11,208 nt of DNA from PALSA-505 sp035308365 (GCA_035308365.1 DATGGU010000166.1:1-11208); one strand, 5' to 3'. Counted from the first letter of the stretch, positions 1 to 6,517 are shown. Numbers and translations: made by a program. The notes: generated from the letters alone by a model not told the origin.

Positions 1-623
1 TTCTGGGCGGCCGCTACGGCGTGCTCGTAGTCCAGGCGGGCGGCGAACTTGGCGATCTCGTAGGGGTTCACGTAGACGGCGAGCGTGTTGTTCTGTGCCC
101 TGAAGCCGGGGGCCTGCTCGGCGGCGGTGAGGCTGATGCCGGTGCCCTCGCCCGAGGATGACCAGTTCGTCGAGCCCTCGAAGGCGACGATGCCGTCGAG
201 GACGCCGCCCTTGGAGTGGCTGATCTGGCCGGTGGATGACGTGCCGATAACGAAATCGTTGGCGAAGCCTTGCTGGTCCTGTGCGGCGTCGCTGCTCAGA
301 ATTGTCTTTTCCGCCGGGCCGGAAGCCTGCGTTCTGTCCAGTGTTACCTGTACCATCACCGACGGGTTCTGCACGAGGCCCATCAAAGCCTTGTTGAGCT
401 CCTGGTCGTCGTAGCCAAACATATTCATCTTGACGCTCAGGGTGACCCGGGTGAACAGGTGCATCAGCACGCCGTGAACGTCGTCCCGGCCGACGTAGAA
501 GACCCGGAAGTCGGGGCTGGCGGTCGGGCCGAATGCCTGCTCGGCCGTGTAGACGGCCAGGTCGTCAAGGCTGAACCGCTGGAGTGTCGGGTTACTGGGT
601 GCAGTGCTGGTATCGGCCGACAT
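1..623 (-). CDS. Phospholipase D-superfamily (single-HKD, Nuc-like) protein, 3' end outside window
   Basis: An open minus-strand frame runs from ATG at 623-621 to the window edge (207 codons, no stop). A good Shine-Dalgarno site (AGGGAGGT, 629-636) lies 5 nt before the ATG and fixes the start. The protein carries one HxKx4D signature (H136, K138, D143), followed by the family's GSTNWS stretch (150-155), and then the pattern NNTLAVYVNP near 178-187 that matches the end of Nuc-type PLD domains. The segment around 62-100 fits the usual first strand-helix-strand of a PLD half. PLD enzymes hydrolyse phosphodiesters through a histidine intermediate; single-motif members act as dimers, many being nucleases. 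No signal peptide or membrane segment is visible, so a cytoplasmic protein is likely. If Nuc-like, the domain is almost complete here and little is missing; a second HKD half beyond the edge cannot be excluded. The substrate is unknown. Confidence 0.8.
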   Translation of the reverse strand, partial: MSADTSTAPSNPTLQRFSLDDLAVYTAEQAFGPTASPDFRVFYVGRDDVHGVLMHLFTRVTLSVKMNMFGYDDQELNKALMGLVQNPSVMVQVTLDRTQASGPAEKTILSSDAAQDQQGFANDFVIGTSSTGQISHSKGGVLDGIVAFEGSTNWSSSGEGTGISLTAAEQAPGFRAQNNTLAVYVNPYEIAKFAARLDYEHAVAAAQ

Positions 624-695
624 TTAGTACCTCCCTGGAAGGCAGTTCCGGGCTGGAGCACATCGGCCGCCCCACCCCCGTATCCGCGTCGTTCA

Positions 696-725
696 ATTAT
701 GATCGTGGCTATCGGGAATTGACAG
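696..725 (-). promoter_or_regulatory. Candidate promoter of the PLD-like gene
   Basis: On the minus strand, CATAAT (701-696) matches the -10 consensus at 5 of 6 positions and CTGTCA (725-720) matches the -35 at 4 of 6, with 18 bp between. The predicted transcript would start near 690 and carry a leader of about 67 nt ending in the strong Shine-Dalgarno site. On the plus strand the same 200-bp gap has two TTGACA hexamers (719-724 and 755-760) facing the methyltransferase gene, but neither has a good -10 at normal spacing. Confidence 0.3.
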
Positions 726-823
726 CTTCCGGCACGCCCAGCCGCCGGAATCTATTGACATCGCGCCCGGCCGGGCCGCCATTTTCCGGTGCGCTTGACC
801 GATCGTGGAGGACACTGGCCGGG

Positions 824-1537
824 ATGGGAACGGCACAAGGCGATCCGGCCTCACCGCGGGCCCGGTTCATCGAGGCCGGCACGCGACTGCTGCCGGTTCC
901 GCTGGTCCCGGAGATCCGGCTGCACCAGGCCGCTGAGCCGATCGAATTGTGGCAGCGGACCGAACGGCTGGCCGGGCAGACCGGGCTCGGCCCGCCGTTC
1001 TGGGCGTTCGCCTGGGCGGGTGGGCAGGCACTGGCCCGCTACCTGCTGGACCATCCCGAGGTTGCCCGCGGGCGGCAGGTGATCGACATCGCCTCCGGCT
1101 CCGGGCTGGTGGCGATCGCGGCCATGCTGGCCGGTGCGGCGGCGGTGACCGCCTACGACATCGATCCGCTGGCCGTGGCCGCCATCGGTGTCAATGCCGC
1201 GGCCAACGGTGTGCGGGTGCCTGCCATCTGCGCCGACATCCTGGACCGGGAGGATACGCCGGCTCCCGGTACCGGGCTGGTGCTGGCCGCCGACGCGTTC
1301 TACCAGCGCGACCTGGCGGCCAGGGTGATGCGGTTCCTGGAGCGGGCCCGGGGCCGCCGGGCCGGCACGCTCGCCGCCGACTTCGGCCGGGCGTACCTGC
1401 CCCGCGACCGGTTGACACCGCTGGCCACCTATGACGTGCCGGGGGTCGGGGCACTGGAGGACAGCGACGTCAAGCACACGACCATCTGGGCCCTGCGGGA
1501 GCGGGTCAGCGGACCGGGGCGACGGCGAGTTCGCTGA
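824..1537 (+). CDS. Class I SAM-dependent methyltransferase (COG3897-like, predicted nicotinamide/protein-lysine N-methyltransferase group)
   Basis: The protein has 237 residues from ATG 824. A GGAGG (807-811) lies 12 nt upstream, rather far, but no better in-frame start exists. The SAM-binding motif I is VIDIASGSGL (86-95) and the acidic post-I loop is YDIDP (111-115). Before it sits PPFWAFAWAGG (57-67), which together with LAADAFYQRD (154-163) and the C-terminal GRAYLPRDRL (188-197) is typical of the family that holds ETFbeta-lysine methyltransferase and the poorly named 'nicotinamide N-methyltransferase' group in actinobacteria. It is cytoplasmic, with no membrane segment. The real methyl acceptor is not known; a protein lysine is as likely as a small molecule. 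It stands alone between a divergent PLD-like gene and a downstream hairpin, so it is probably monocistronic. Confidence 0.85.
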   Translation: MGTAQGDPASPRARFIEAGTRLLPVPLVPEIRLHQAAEPIELWQRTERLAGQTGLGPPFWAFAWAGGQALARYLLDHPEVARGRQVIDIASGSGLVAIAAMLAGAAAVTAYDIDPLAVAAIGVNAAANGVRVPAICADILDREDTPAPGTGLVLAADAFYQRDLAARVMRFLERARGRRAGTLAADFGRAYLPRDRLTPLATYDVPGVGALEDSDVKHTTIWALRERVSGPGRRRVR

Positions 1538-1561
1538 AGAAGCTGCACCCGACATATGCAG

Positions 1562-1577
1562 GGCTACATATGTAGCC
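1562..1577. promoter_or_regulatory. Perfect 16-bp palindrome, probable operator
   Basis: GGCTACATATGTAGCC is an exact palindrome with no central spacer, too tight for an RNA hairpin, and so suits a dimeric DNA-binding regulator. A third copy of its core, ACATATG, occurs at 1552-1558, exactly 14 bp before the same heptamer in the palindrome (1566-1572). It lies 24 bp after the methyltransferase stop and about 100 bp before the potassium channel start. ACAT/ATGT half-sites are used by PadR-type regulators among others, but no such regulator is encoded here. Confidence 0.4.
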
Positions 1578-1593
1578 TTAGTGCGTGAAGATG

Positions 1594-1616
1594 ACCGGAC
1601 GGCGCTGCCGCCCGGT
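1594..1616 (+). terminator. GC-rich hairpin, terminator of the methyltransferase gene
   Basis: Two 10-nt arms (1594-1603 and 1607-1616) pair around a 3-nt loop with a single A-C mismatch. No T-run follows, as is common for actinobacterial intrinsic terminators. It begins 56 nt after the methyltransferase stop and lies before the channel promoter. Confidence 0.5.
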
Positions 1617-1641
1617 AGAGCGTGCCGCCCAGGTCCCGTCC

Positions 1642-1669
1642 AGCGGATGAGCCGCTCAGCCGCTACATT
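1642..1669 (+). promoter_or_regulatory. Leaderless promoter of the potassium channel gene with a small dyad
   Basis: TACATT (1664-1669) fits the actinobacterial TANNNT -10 and is followed by 8 nt and then the ATG at 1678, with no Shine-Dalgarno sequence between. No clear -35 is seen. Where it should lie there is an inverted repeat, AGCGG-N5-CCGCT (1642-1656), which could be a regulator site. Confidence 0.45.
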
Positions 1670-1677
1670 CTTCTCGC

Positions 1678-2637
1678 ATGGTGGGGAAACAAAGTGGCGG
1701 TAAGCCGTCCTCCATCGAGCGGATCCAGCGGCTGGAACGGCTGGAGCGGGAGCGCCTGGACGACAGGGCCCGCAAGGAAGAGCGACGGCGCCAGGTTATC
1801 GCCGGGGCCAGGCCGGCCGGCGGGCGGCACGACCTGGTGGACCGGATCGAGCAGGTCACCAGGTACCCGCTGCTCCTGCTGGGGATCGCCTGGCTGGTGA
1901 TCGGGGTGACCGTCGTCACGTCCAGGGCCAACGGCACGATTTCGATCTCGCTGGTGGCCACGTTGTTCACGCTCTGGGTGATCCTGCTGGTGGAGTATCT
2001 GGTCCGGCTGGTGGTCACCCCGGACACCAGGGGCTACCTCAGGCGGCGCTGGGTGGAACCGGCCACCGTGCTGCTGCCACCGCTGCAGGGCTGGCACCTG
2101 ATCGGCATCGAGCGGATGACCGTGCTGGCTCGCGAGGCGCAGCTGAGGGTGGCGTTCATCCTCAGCCACCACAGCCTGTTCCGGGTGCTCATCGCGGCGG
2201 CCGGGAGCCTGTTCCTGGGCGCCTGGCTGGTGCTGCTGTTCGAGGAGAACACCCCGGGCGGCAACATCCACAGCTACCCCAACGCGCTGTGGTGGGCCAT
2301 CGTGACGGTGACCACCGTGGGTTACGGGGACAGGTTCCCGGTCAGCGGGGGCGGCAGGATCGTCGCCTCGGTGCTCATGCTGGTGGGTATCGGCCTGATC
2401 GGTGTGCTCACCGCGACCGTCGCCTCGGTGTTCATGAAGGAGCACACCGACGCCAACAAGGAGGTGTACAAGCAGGGCCACGCCGACATCAGCCAGCAGC
2501 TCGCGGTCATCGGCCAGCGGCTGGCCGATGTGGAGCGCCGCCTGGGCGCCAGCCCGGCCGGGCTGGCCGCCGTTGACGCCAGCGCCAGCACCGAGGACGC
2601 CGCCGCGCCGGACGACGCGGGATCATCGCCGGGCTGA
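1678..2637 (+). CDS. Voltage-gated-like potassium channel, two-pore-helix ion channel family
   Basis: 319 residues. The selectivity filter TVGYGD is at 213-218, after a pore helix with WWAIVTVTT (205-213). Membrane segments are predicted at about 63-82, 88-113, 168-188 and 224-251; the stretch 125-150 is a weaker fit to further voltage-sensor helices, so the sensor is reduced or divergent, with few regularly spaced arginines. The first 60 residues are very rich in Arg, Lys and Glu and look like a cytoplasmic amphipathic helix. After the last membrane helix, 270-290 has heptad-like leucines/valines that could form a tetramer coiled coil; the last 30 residues are Ala/Asp/Ser-rich and probably disordered. 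There is no RCK/TrkA-N domain. It should conduct potassium passively across the membrane. No Shine-Dalgarno site precedes the ATG, which fits a leaderless mRNA. CorA follows after 27 bp. Confidence 0.9.
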   Translation: MVGKQSGGKPSSIERIQRLERLERERLDDRARKEERRRQVIAGARPAGGRHDLVDRIEQVTRYPLLLLGIAWLVIGVTVVTSRANGTISISLVATLFTLWVILLVEYLVRLVVTPDTRGYLRRRWVEPATVLLPPLQGWHLIGIERMTVLAREAQLRVAFILSHHSLFRVLIAAAGSLFLGAWLVLLFEENTPGGNIHSYPNALWWAIVTVTTVGYGDRFPVSGGGRIVASVLMLVGIGLIGVLTATVASVFMKEHTDANKEVYKQGHADISQQLAVIGQRLADVERRLGASPAGLAAVDASASTEDAAAPDDAGSSPG

Positions 2638-2650
2638 GCCCGGAGCGTGG

Positions 2651-2656
2651 CAGTAT
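2651..2656 (+). promoter_or_regulatory. Candidate -10 element for leaderless corA-like transcript
   Basis: CAGTAT lies 8 nt before the ATG at 2665, the same spacing as in three other genes of this window, and no Shine-Dalgarno sequence is present. The match to consensus is only fair, and read-through from the channel gene, which ends at 2637, could also supply the mRNA. Confidence 0.3.
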
Positions 2657-2664
2657 CTCCCCAC

Positions 2665-3660
2665 ATGAAGGGCACCCTCACCCAGACGGGCGGCGCCATG
2701 GCGGCCGCCACGCCGGAGGCAATCGGCCAGGCAGTCGCCAGTGGCGAGTTCTTCTGGCTGGATCTCGACATCCATGACCCGGAACCCGATGACGACGTGC
2801 CCGCGCTGCTGACGAACACCTTCCACTTCCACCCGGTGGCGGTGGAGGCGGCGGACACGTTCGGCCAGCGAGCCCGGATCGACGAGTATGACGCCTTCGT
2901 GCACATCATCGCCTTCGGCATGGCCGACGACGGCAAGCACGTGGCCGAGGTGCACTGCTTCGTCACCGGGACGGCCATCATCACCTTGCACCACGGGAAC
3001 TGTTCGGCCCTGGCCGGCGTGCGGGAGCGACTGGTCAGCCACCATTCCACCGGGGTGGCACCGCCGCAGGTGGCCGTCGCATACCTGATCATGGACACCC
3101 TGGTCGACTCGTTCTTCCCGGTGCTGTCCGACTTCGACGATTCCATCGACGACCTCGAGAGCGCCATTCTGAAGACGCCGACCGAGGAACAGCTCGGGAC
3201 GCTGTTCGAGATGAAGCGGATGATCCTGACCATCCGCAAGGTGATCACGCCGCAGCGGGACATGATCGACAGCCTGAATACCGGCATCGTGTCGATTCCG
3301 GGCACGACCGATGGCGGCGCGGCCTACTTCCGCAACCTGTACGATCACCTGATCCGGATCAGCGACCTGGTGGACGGGTACCGCGACCTGATCAGCGGCG
3401 CCATGGACACGCACCTGTCCATGGTGTCCAACCGGCTGAACGTGATCATGAAACAGCTCGCCATGATCGCCACCTTTTTCCTGCCGCTGAGCTTCCTGAC
3501 CGGGTTCTTCGGTCAGAACTTCGGCTGGCTGGTCGGCCATGTGCAGGTCAGCCTGGGTGCCTTCGTCGGCCTGGGCATCGGCCTGGAGCTGGTCGCGGTC
3601 GTCCTGCTGGTCTGGCTGTTCCAGCGCCGTGGCTGGCTGGGCAGCGGCCCCACCGCCTGA
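2665..3660 (+). CDS. CorA-family magnesium/divalent cation transporter with GQN signature
   Basis: 331 residues from ATG 2665; an in-frame GTG at 2647 would add six residues but has a GGAG only 1 nt away, so ATG is preferred. The architecture is that of CorA: a large acidic cytoplasmic domain (about 1-255) with long helices rich in Asp/Glu, then two C-terminal membrane segments (about 262-281 and 297-319) and a basic tail. The loop after the first membrane helix reads GFFGQNFGW (280-288). The family hallmark is GMN, so the middle residue is Gln (GQN, 283-285). GMN forms the mouth of the pore and selects hydrated magnesium; the ion selected here is therefore less certain. CorA works as a pentamer, passive and gated by the ion itself. 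The gene converges on the minus-strand transporter, with 41 bp between the stops. Confidence 0.88.
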   Translation: MKGTLTQTGGAMAAATPEAIGQAVASGEFFWLDLDIHDPEPDDDVPALLTNTFHFHPVAVEAADTFGQRARIDEYDAFVHIIAFGMADDGKHVAEVHCFVTGTAIITLHHGNCSALAGVRERLVSHHSTGVAPPQVAVAYLIMDTLVDSFFPVLSDFDDSIDDLESAILKTPTEEQLGTLFEMKRMILTIRKVITPQRDMIDSLNTGIVSIPGTTDGGAAYFRNLYDHLIRISDLVDGYRDLISGAMDTHLSMVSNRLNVIMKQLAMIATFFLPLSFLTGFFGQNFGWLVGHVQVSLGAFVGLGIGLELVAVVLLVWLFQRRGWLGSGPTA

Positions 3661-3686
3661 GGCGGCCCGCTCCCCCGCGACCAGGC

Positions 3687-3701
3687 CCGCGCCCAGCGCG
3701 G
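3687..3701. terminator. Hairpin between convergent genes, possible two-way terminator
   Basis: CCGCG-N5-CGCGG, flanked by AGGCC and GGCCT partial arms, fills the 41-bp gap between the CorA stop (3660) and the transporter stop (3702). A shorter stem, CCGCC-N3-GGCGG, sits over the CorA stop itself. Neither has a T-run; the position is the main support. Confidence 0.35.
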
Positions 3702-5177
3702 TCAGGCCTCTTCCGCCGCCGTTCCGCCACCGGGCCGGGCCAGGCGGCGGCCGCGCCTGGCCGGGATCGTGGCCGCCGCGTCGGCATCACGGATGGTCAG
3801 CGCGACCAGCACAGCCACCGCGTCCACCGCGGCCGCGAGCAGGAACCCGGCGTGGTAGGCGGTCAGGTTGGGCAGCACACGGCCGGCCGCGGCGCCTTCC
3901 TTGCCGGAGCCGCGCCCTACGGCATGGCTGGCGCCCACCGCGACCACGGCGGTGGTGAGCAGCGCGACGCCGGCCGCACCGCCGAGCTGGCGCCCGGCGT
4001 TGAACATGGTGGACGCCCGCCCGCTGGCCTCACGCGAGATCGTCGCGAAGGCGGCGCCCTGGGACGGCACGAACACCTGGCCCTGCATGAAGCCCATCGC
4101 GAACATCAGGGCCCGCATCCACCACAGGCTGGTAGCAGCCCCGATCAGCGCCATCAACGCGATCGTGGTCATCACGCCGGCCAGGCCGAGCGCGATGTGG
4201 CGGCGCGGGCCGAGCATCGGGTACAGCACCCGGCTGGCCAGCTGGGCGCCCAGCATGACGCCGAACGCCTCGGGGAACGTGCTCAGCCCCGACCCGAGCG
4301 CGGACAGCCCCCGGCCGTCCTGGAAGAACAGCGAGGCCAGGTAGAGGCTGCCGATGAATGCCACCGACGCGAGCACCATGACGCCGCTGCAGGAGCGGAA
4401 CAGCCGGTTGCGCAGCAGCCGCAGGTCGATCAGTGGGCGCTCGTGGGCCAGCTCGGCCCGGGCCAGGATAGCCAGGATCACCAGGCCGGCCGCGATGGTC
4501 GCCAGCACCGCCGCCGAATCCCAGCCGGTCACCGGGCCCTCGGAGACGCCGTACATCAGCGCGCCGAACCCGGCTCCGGCGAGGGCGAACCCCACCACGT
4601 CGAACCGCCCGGGCCGCTGCTGGGTACCGTCTTCCAGGAACAGCAGGCCGAACAGCAGGGCCGCCGCCCCGAGCGGCACGTTGACGTAGAACACCCAGCG
4701 CCAGGACGCCTCGGTGACCAGCAGGCCGCCCAGCACCGGCCCGATGGCCGGCGCCAGCGTGGTGGGCACGGTCAGCAGGCCGGCCATCCGGATCCGCTCC
4801 TCGGGCGGGAACATCCGCAGCAGCATGGCCAGCCCCACCGGCGCCAGCATCCCGCCGCCCAACCCCTGCACGATGCGGAAGATCTCCAGTGCGGTCAGCG
4901 AGGTGGCCGCGCCGCACAGCGCGGACGCGGCGGTGAACACGACGATCGCGGTCAGCAGCACCCGCTTGCCGCCGAACCTGTCCCCCAGCCACCCCGAAGC
5001 CGGGATGAACACGGCCAGGCTGACCAGGTAGTAGATGGCCACCGTGTCGACCGACGTGGCCGGGACACCGAAGGCGCGGCCCAGGGTCGGCAACGCCACG
5101 TTCACGATCGTCGCGTCCAGGATGGACACGAACATCGCGGCCACGTACACCGCGCTGACGGCGATCTTCTGGTTCAT
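3702..5177 (-). CDS. MFS multidrug efflux transporter, DHA2 (EmrB/QacA) family, 14 membrane helices
   Basis: 491 residues from the ATG at 5177-5175. The family motifs are in order: LDATIVNVALP in helix 1 (20-30), motif A around GWLGDRFGGKR (62-72), motif B beginning R101 with QGLGGGM (104-110), and antiporter motif C ending AIGPVLGG (144-151). After these come the paired extra helices typical of the 14-helix branch, and a short basic C-terminus. Such proteins expel hydrophobic or cationic drugs across the membrane in exchange for protons; the substrate cannot be read from sequence. The frame stays open upstream, with ATG at 5204 and 5264 and GTG at 5195, but none has a ribosome site; 5177 leaves the usual short lead before helix 1, so the start is uncertain by up to 29 codons. 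It is divergent from the XRE regulator gene, a common arrangement for a regulated exporter. Confidence 0.88.
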   Translation of the reverse strand: MNQKIAVSAVYVAAMFVSILDATIVNVALPTLGRAFGVPATSVDTVAIYYLVSLAVFIPASGWLGDRFGGKRVLLTAIVVFTAASALCGAATSLTALEIFRIVQGLGGGMLAPVGLAMLLRMFPPEERIRMAGLLTVPTTLAPAIGPVLGGLLVTEASWRWVFYVNVPLGAAALLFGLLFLEDGTQQRPGRFDVVGFALAGAGFGALMYGVSEGPVTGWDSAAVLATIAAGLVILAILARAELAHERPLIDLRLLRNRLFRSCSGVMVLASVAFIGSLYLASLFFQDGRGLSALGSGLSTFPEAFGVMLGAQLASRVLYPMLGPRRHIALGLAGVMTTIALMALIGAATSLWWMRALMFAMGFMQGQVFVPSQGAAFATISREASGRASTMFNAGRQLGGAAGVALLTTAVVAVGASHAVGRGSGKEGAAAGRVLPNLTAYHAGFLLAAAVDAVAVLVALTIRDADAAATIPARRGRRLARPGGGTAAEEA

Positions 5178-5321
5178 CCGCGCGCCAGTCAGCACGTGGT
5201 CCATGCAATCACGCGAGTGGCGGCGCGTGCCGATCCGGGCGTCACAGTGCCCAAGCCTGCCCATCGGGGATCCGCGCGAGTTCCTACACGGTCTGTTGTG
5301 CCAGCTCTACGCTTGGTAGGC

Positions 5322-5352
5322 AGCTGGGCACCGGAGAGGTGCTTGCCCAGCT
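5322..5352. promoter_or_regulatory. Strong dyad in the divergent intergenic region
   Basis: AGCTGGGCA (5322-5330) is the exact reverse complement of TGCCCAGCT (5344-5352). Inside it, GCACC (5328-5332) can alternatively pair with GGTGC (5338-5342) around a GGAGA loop. It ends 11 nt before the ribosome site of the XRE gene. As DNA it could be the operator for the XRE protein; as RNA it could be a 5'-leader hairpin in front of the start. I find no convincing promoter hexamers around it. Confidence 0.45.
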
Positions 5353-5373
5353 ACGGGGCGAACGGGAGAGCCG

Positions 5374-6207
5374 ATGCCAGACAACGGTGACCGCAGCCGG
5401 ACCCCCGAAGGGGTATTCGGCTCTGAACTGCGTTACTACCGCGAACGGGCCGGCCTGTCACAGGTCGAGCTGGCCGCGCTGGCGCACTGCTCCAACGACG
5501 TCATCAGCAAGATCGAGAAGGGTAAACGCCCACCGGCCGAAGGCTTCCCCGCACGGCTGGACGCGATACCCCAGCTCGACACGCGGGGCGGTCTGGCTCG
5601 GCTCTGGGGGTGGCTAAGGGAAAGTGCCCGGCATCGCGCATATCCCGGCTGGTTCGACCGCTGGCCAGACTACGAAGCCCAGGCCACCGCACTGCGAACG
5701 TTCGAGCTGATCACCATTCCTGGATTGGTTCAGACCGAGAATTACGCGAGGGCCGTGCTGCGGACACGGATCAATACCACCGAAGATGAGATCGAGGAGA
5801 TGGTGGCTGCGCGCATGGCGCGGCAGTCCATCCTGACCAAGGACAAGCCGCCCATCTTCTGGGCGGTCATCACCGAAGCAGCGATACGGTGCCCGGTGGG
5901 TGGCGCATCCGTGATGCGCGAGCAGCTCAACAAGCTGATCGAGATGGCCAAGCTGCCCAACGTGACTCTTCAGGTGATACCGACAGAGCAGGGAGAACAC
6001 GAGGGATTCCGCGGCCCGTTCGTCATTGCGGAATTTGCGGACTCCCAACCTGTGGCTTACCAGGACACGGCAGTTCAGGGCCAGATTGTAGATCGCCCAG
6101 AGGACGTCGCCTCCCTGATGACCCTGTGGGATACGATCAAATCTGAGGCTCTACCACGGGCCGCGTCCCTGCGTTTGATCGAGGAAGTAGCGAAGTCATG
6201 GACTTGA
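5374..6207 (+). CDS. XRE-family HTH regulator with DUF5753 domain (Scr1-family TA-like antitoxin/regulator)
   Basis: 277 residues. ATG 5374 follows GGGAG (5364-5368) with 5 nt between, an excellent start. Residues 15-70 form a Cro/C1-type helix-turn-helix, including GSELRYYRERAGLSQVELA and the recognition stretch SNDVISKIEKGKRPP. Residues about 92-271 are a DUF5753 domain (ATALRTFELITIPGLVQT; NVTLQVIPTEQGEHEG; GPFVIAEF), the module of WhiJ-like and Scr1-type proteins in Streptomyces. These bind DNA and act with a DUF397 partner, usually encoded next door; several pairs affect development and antibiotic production, and a toxin-antitoxin-like role has been proposed. Here the partner gene overlaps the 3' end by 10 nt. 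Codon use is looser than in the neighbours (ATA, GTA, CTA and other A/T-ending codons occur), hinting at a different history. The palindrome upstream is a natural target for autoregulation. Confidence 0.92.
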   Translation: MPDNGDRSRTPEGVFGSELRYYRERAGLSQVELAALAHCSNDVISKIEKGKRPPAEGFPARLDAIPQLDTRGGLARLWGWLRESARHRAYPGWFDRWPDYEAQATALRTFELITIPGLVQTENYARAVLRTRINTTEDEIEEMVAARMARQSILTKDKPPIFWAVITEAAIRCPVGGASVMREQLNKLIEMAKLPNVTLQVIPTEQGEHEGFRGPFVIAEFADSQPVAYQDTAVQGQIVDRPEDVASLMTLWDTIKSEALPRAASLRLIEEVAKSWT

Positions 6208-6458
6208 GCCGGGCCGTGTGGCGCAAGGCCAGCATGAGCAACAGTAACGGCGGAAACTGCGTCGAGGTCGCCACCTGGCGCAAGGCCAGCTACAGCACAG
6301 GTAACGGTGGTGCGTGCGTTGAGGTCGCGCGTGATCTGCCGGGGGTTGTCGCCGTTCGCGACAGCAAGAACCCTGACGGGCCGAGGCTCGTCCTGTCCCC
6401 TGCCGGCTGGCAGAGCTTCACCGGCAAGGTCAAGGCCGGGCGGTTCGACGTAGCCTGA
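6198..6458 (+). CDS. DUF397 protein with duplicated N-terminal signature
   Basis: 86 residues from ATG 6198, which lies inside the last codons of the XRE gene (10-nt overlap), so translation is probably coupled. The C-terminal half, VVAVRDSKNPDGPRLVL and the following WQSFTGKVKAGRF, is the classic DUF397 ending. The signature W-R-K-A-S...NGG-x-CVEVA, normally present once, occurs twice (7-25 and 26-44), making the protein about 19 residues longer than usual members (about 60-70). DUF397 proteins are small partners of DUF5753 regulators and are thought to bind them or modulate their DNA binding; their biochemical action is not settled. No signal or membrane segment is visible. Both copies keep their cysteine (C21, C40). 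Confidence 0.9.
   Translation: MDLSRAVWRKASMSNSNGGNCVEVATWRKASYSTGNGGACVEVARDLPGVVAVRDSKNPDGPRLVLSPAGWQSFTGKVKAGRFDVA
6216..6329 (+). repeat. Tandem 57-bp duplication within the DUF397 gene
   Basis: Units 6216-6272 and 6273-6329 abut directly and encode 19 residues each. By hand alignment they agree at 41 of 57 bases and 14 of 19 residues; the longest identical run is 15 bases (TGGCGCAAGGCCAGC). Differences cluster at third codon positions and at a few residues, so the duplication is not recent and the frame was kept by selection. Confidence 0.85.
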
Positions 6459-6474
6459 CCGGCGCATCGGCCGG
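6459..6474 (+). terminator. Possible terminator of the XRE-DUF397 operon
   Basis: CCGGC-N6-GCCGG begins directly after the DUF397 stop codon. The stem is short and no T-run follows, but the place is right and the next gene has its own promoter-like element. Confidence 0.3.
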
Positions 6475-6503
6475 GTGCCCGGGCGGGCTGACGGTCGGCG
6501 TCC

Positions 6504-6509
6504 TAACAT
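6504..6509 (+). promoter_or_regulatory. -10 element for leaderless GNAT transcript
   Basis: TAACAT fits TANNNT and is followed by 8 nt and the ATG at 6518. No Shine-Dalgarno sequence lies in that space. No clear -35 is seen. Confidence 0.45.
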
Positions 6510-6517
6510 GTCCGGTC

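Noticed and set aside
270..722. Plus-strand frames opposite the PLD-like gene
   Set aside because: The minus strand carries the HxKx4D motif and a strong ribosome site; the plus frames have neither.
719..760. Two TTGACA hexamers as methyltransferase promoters
   Set aside because: Neither has a fair -10 at 16-19 bp; the best (CATTTT, 780-785, 19 bp) is poor.
1663..3540. Minus-strand frames opposite the potassium channel and CorA genes
   Set aside because: They lie antisense to two clear membrane proteins and their translations have no motif.
3852..5390. Plus-strand open frame of 512 codons opposite the first MFS gene
   Set aside because: Its translation is a low-complexity mix of His, Gln, Arg and Gly with no membrane segment or motif; the opposite strand encodes a complete MFS protein. 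It is a GC-driven antisense shadow.
6198..6458. DUF397 gene as a toxin proven by context
   Set aside because: A TA-like role is proposed for the family, but nothing in this sequence shows toxicity, so only the partner relationship is stated.
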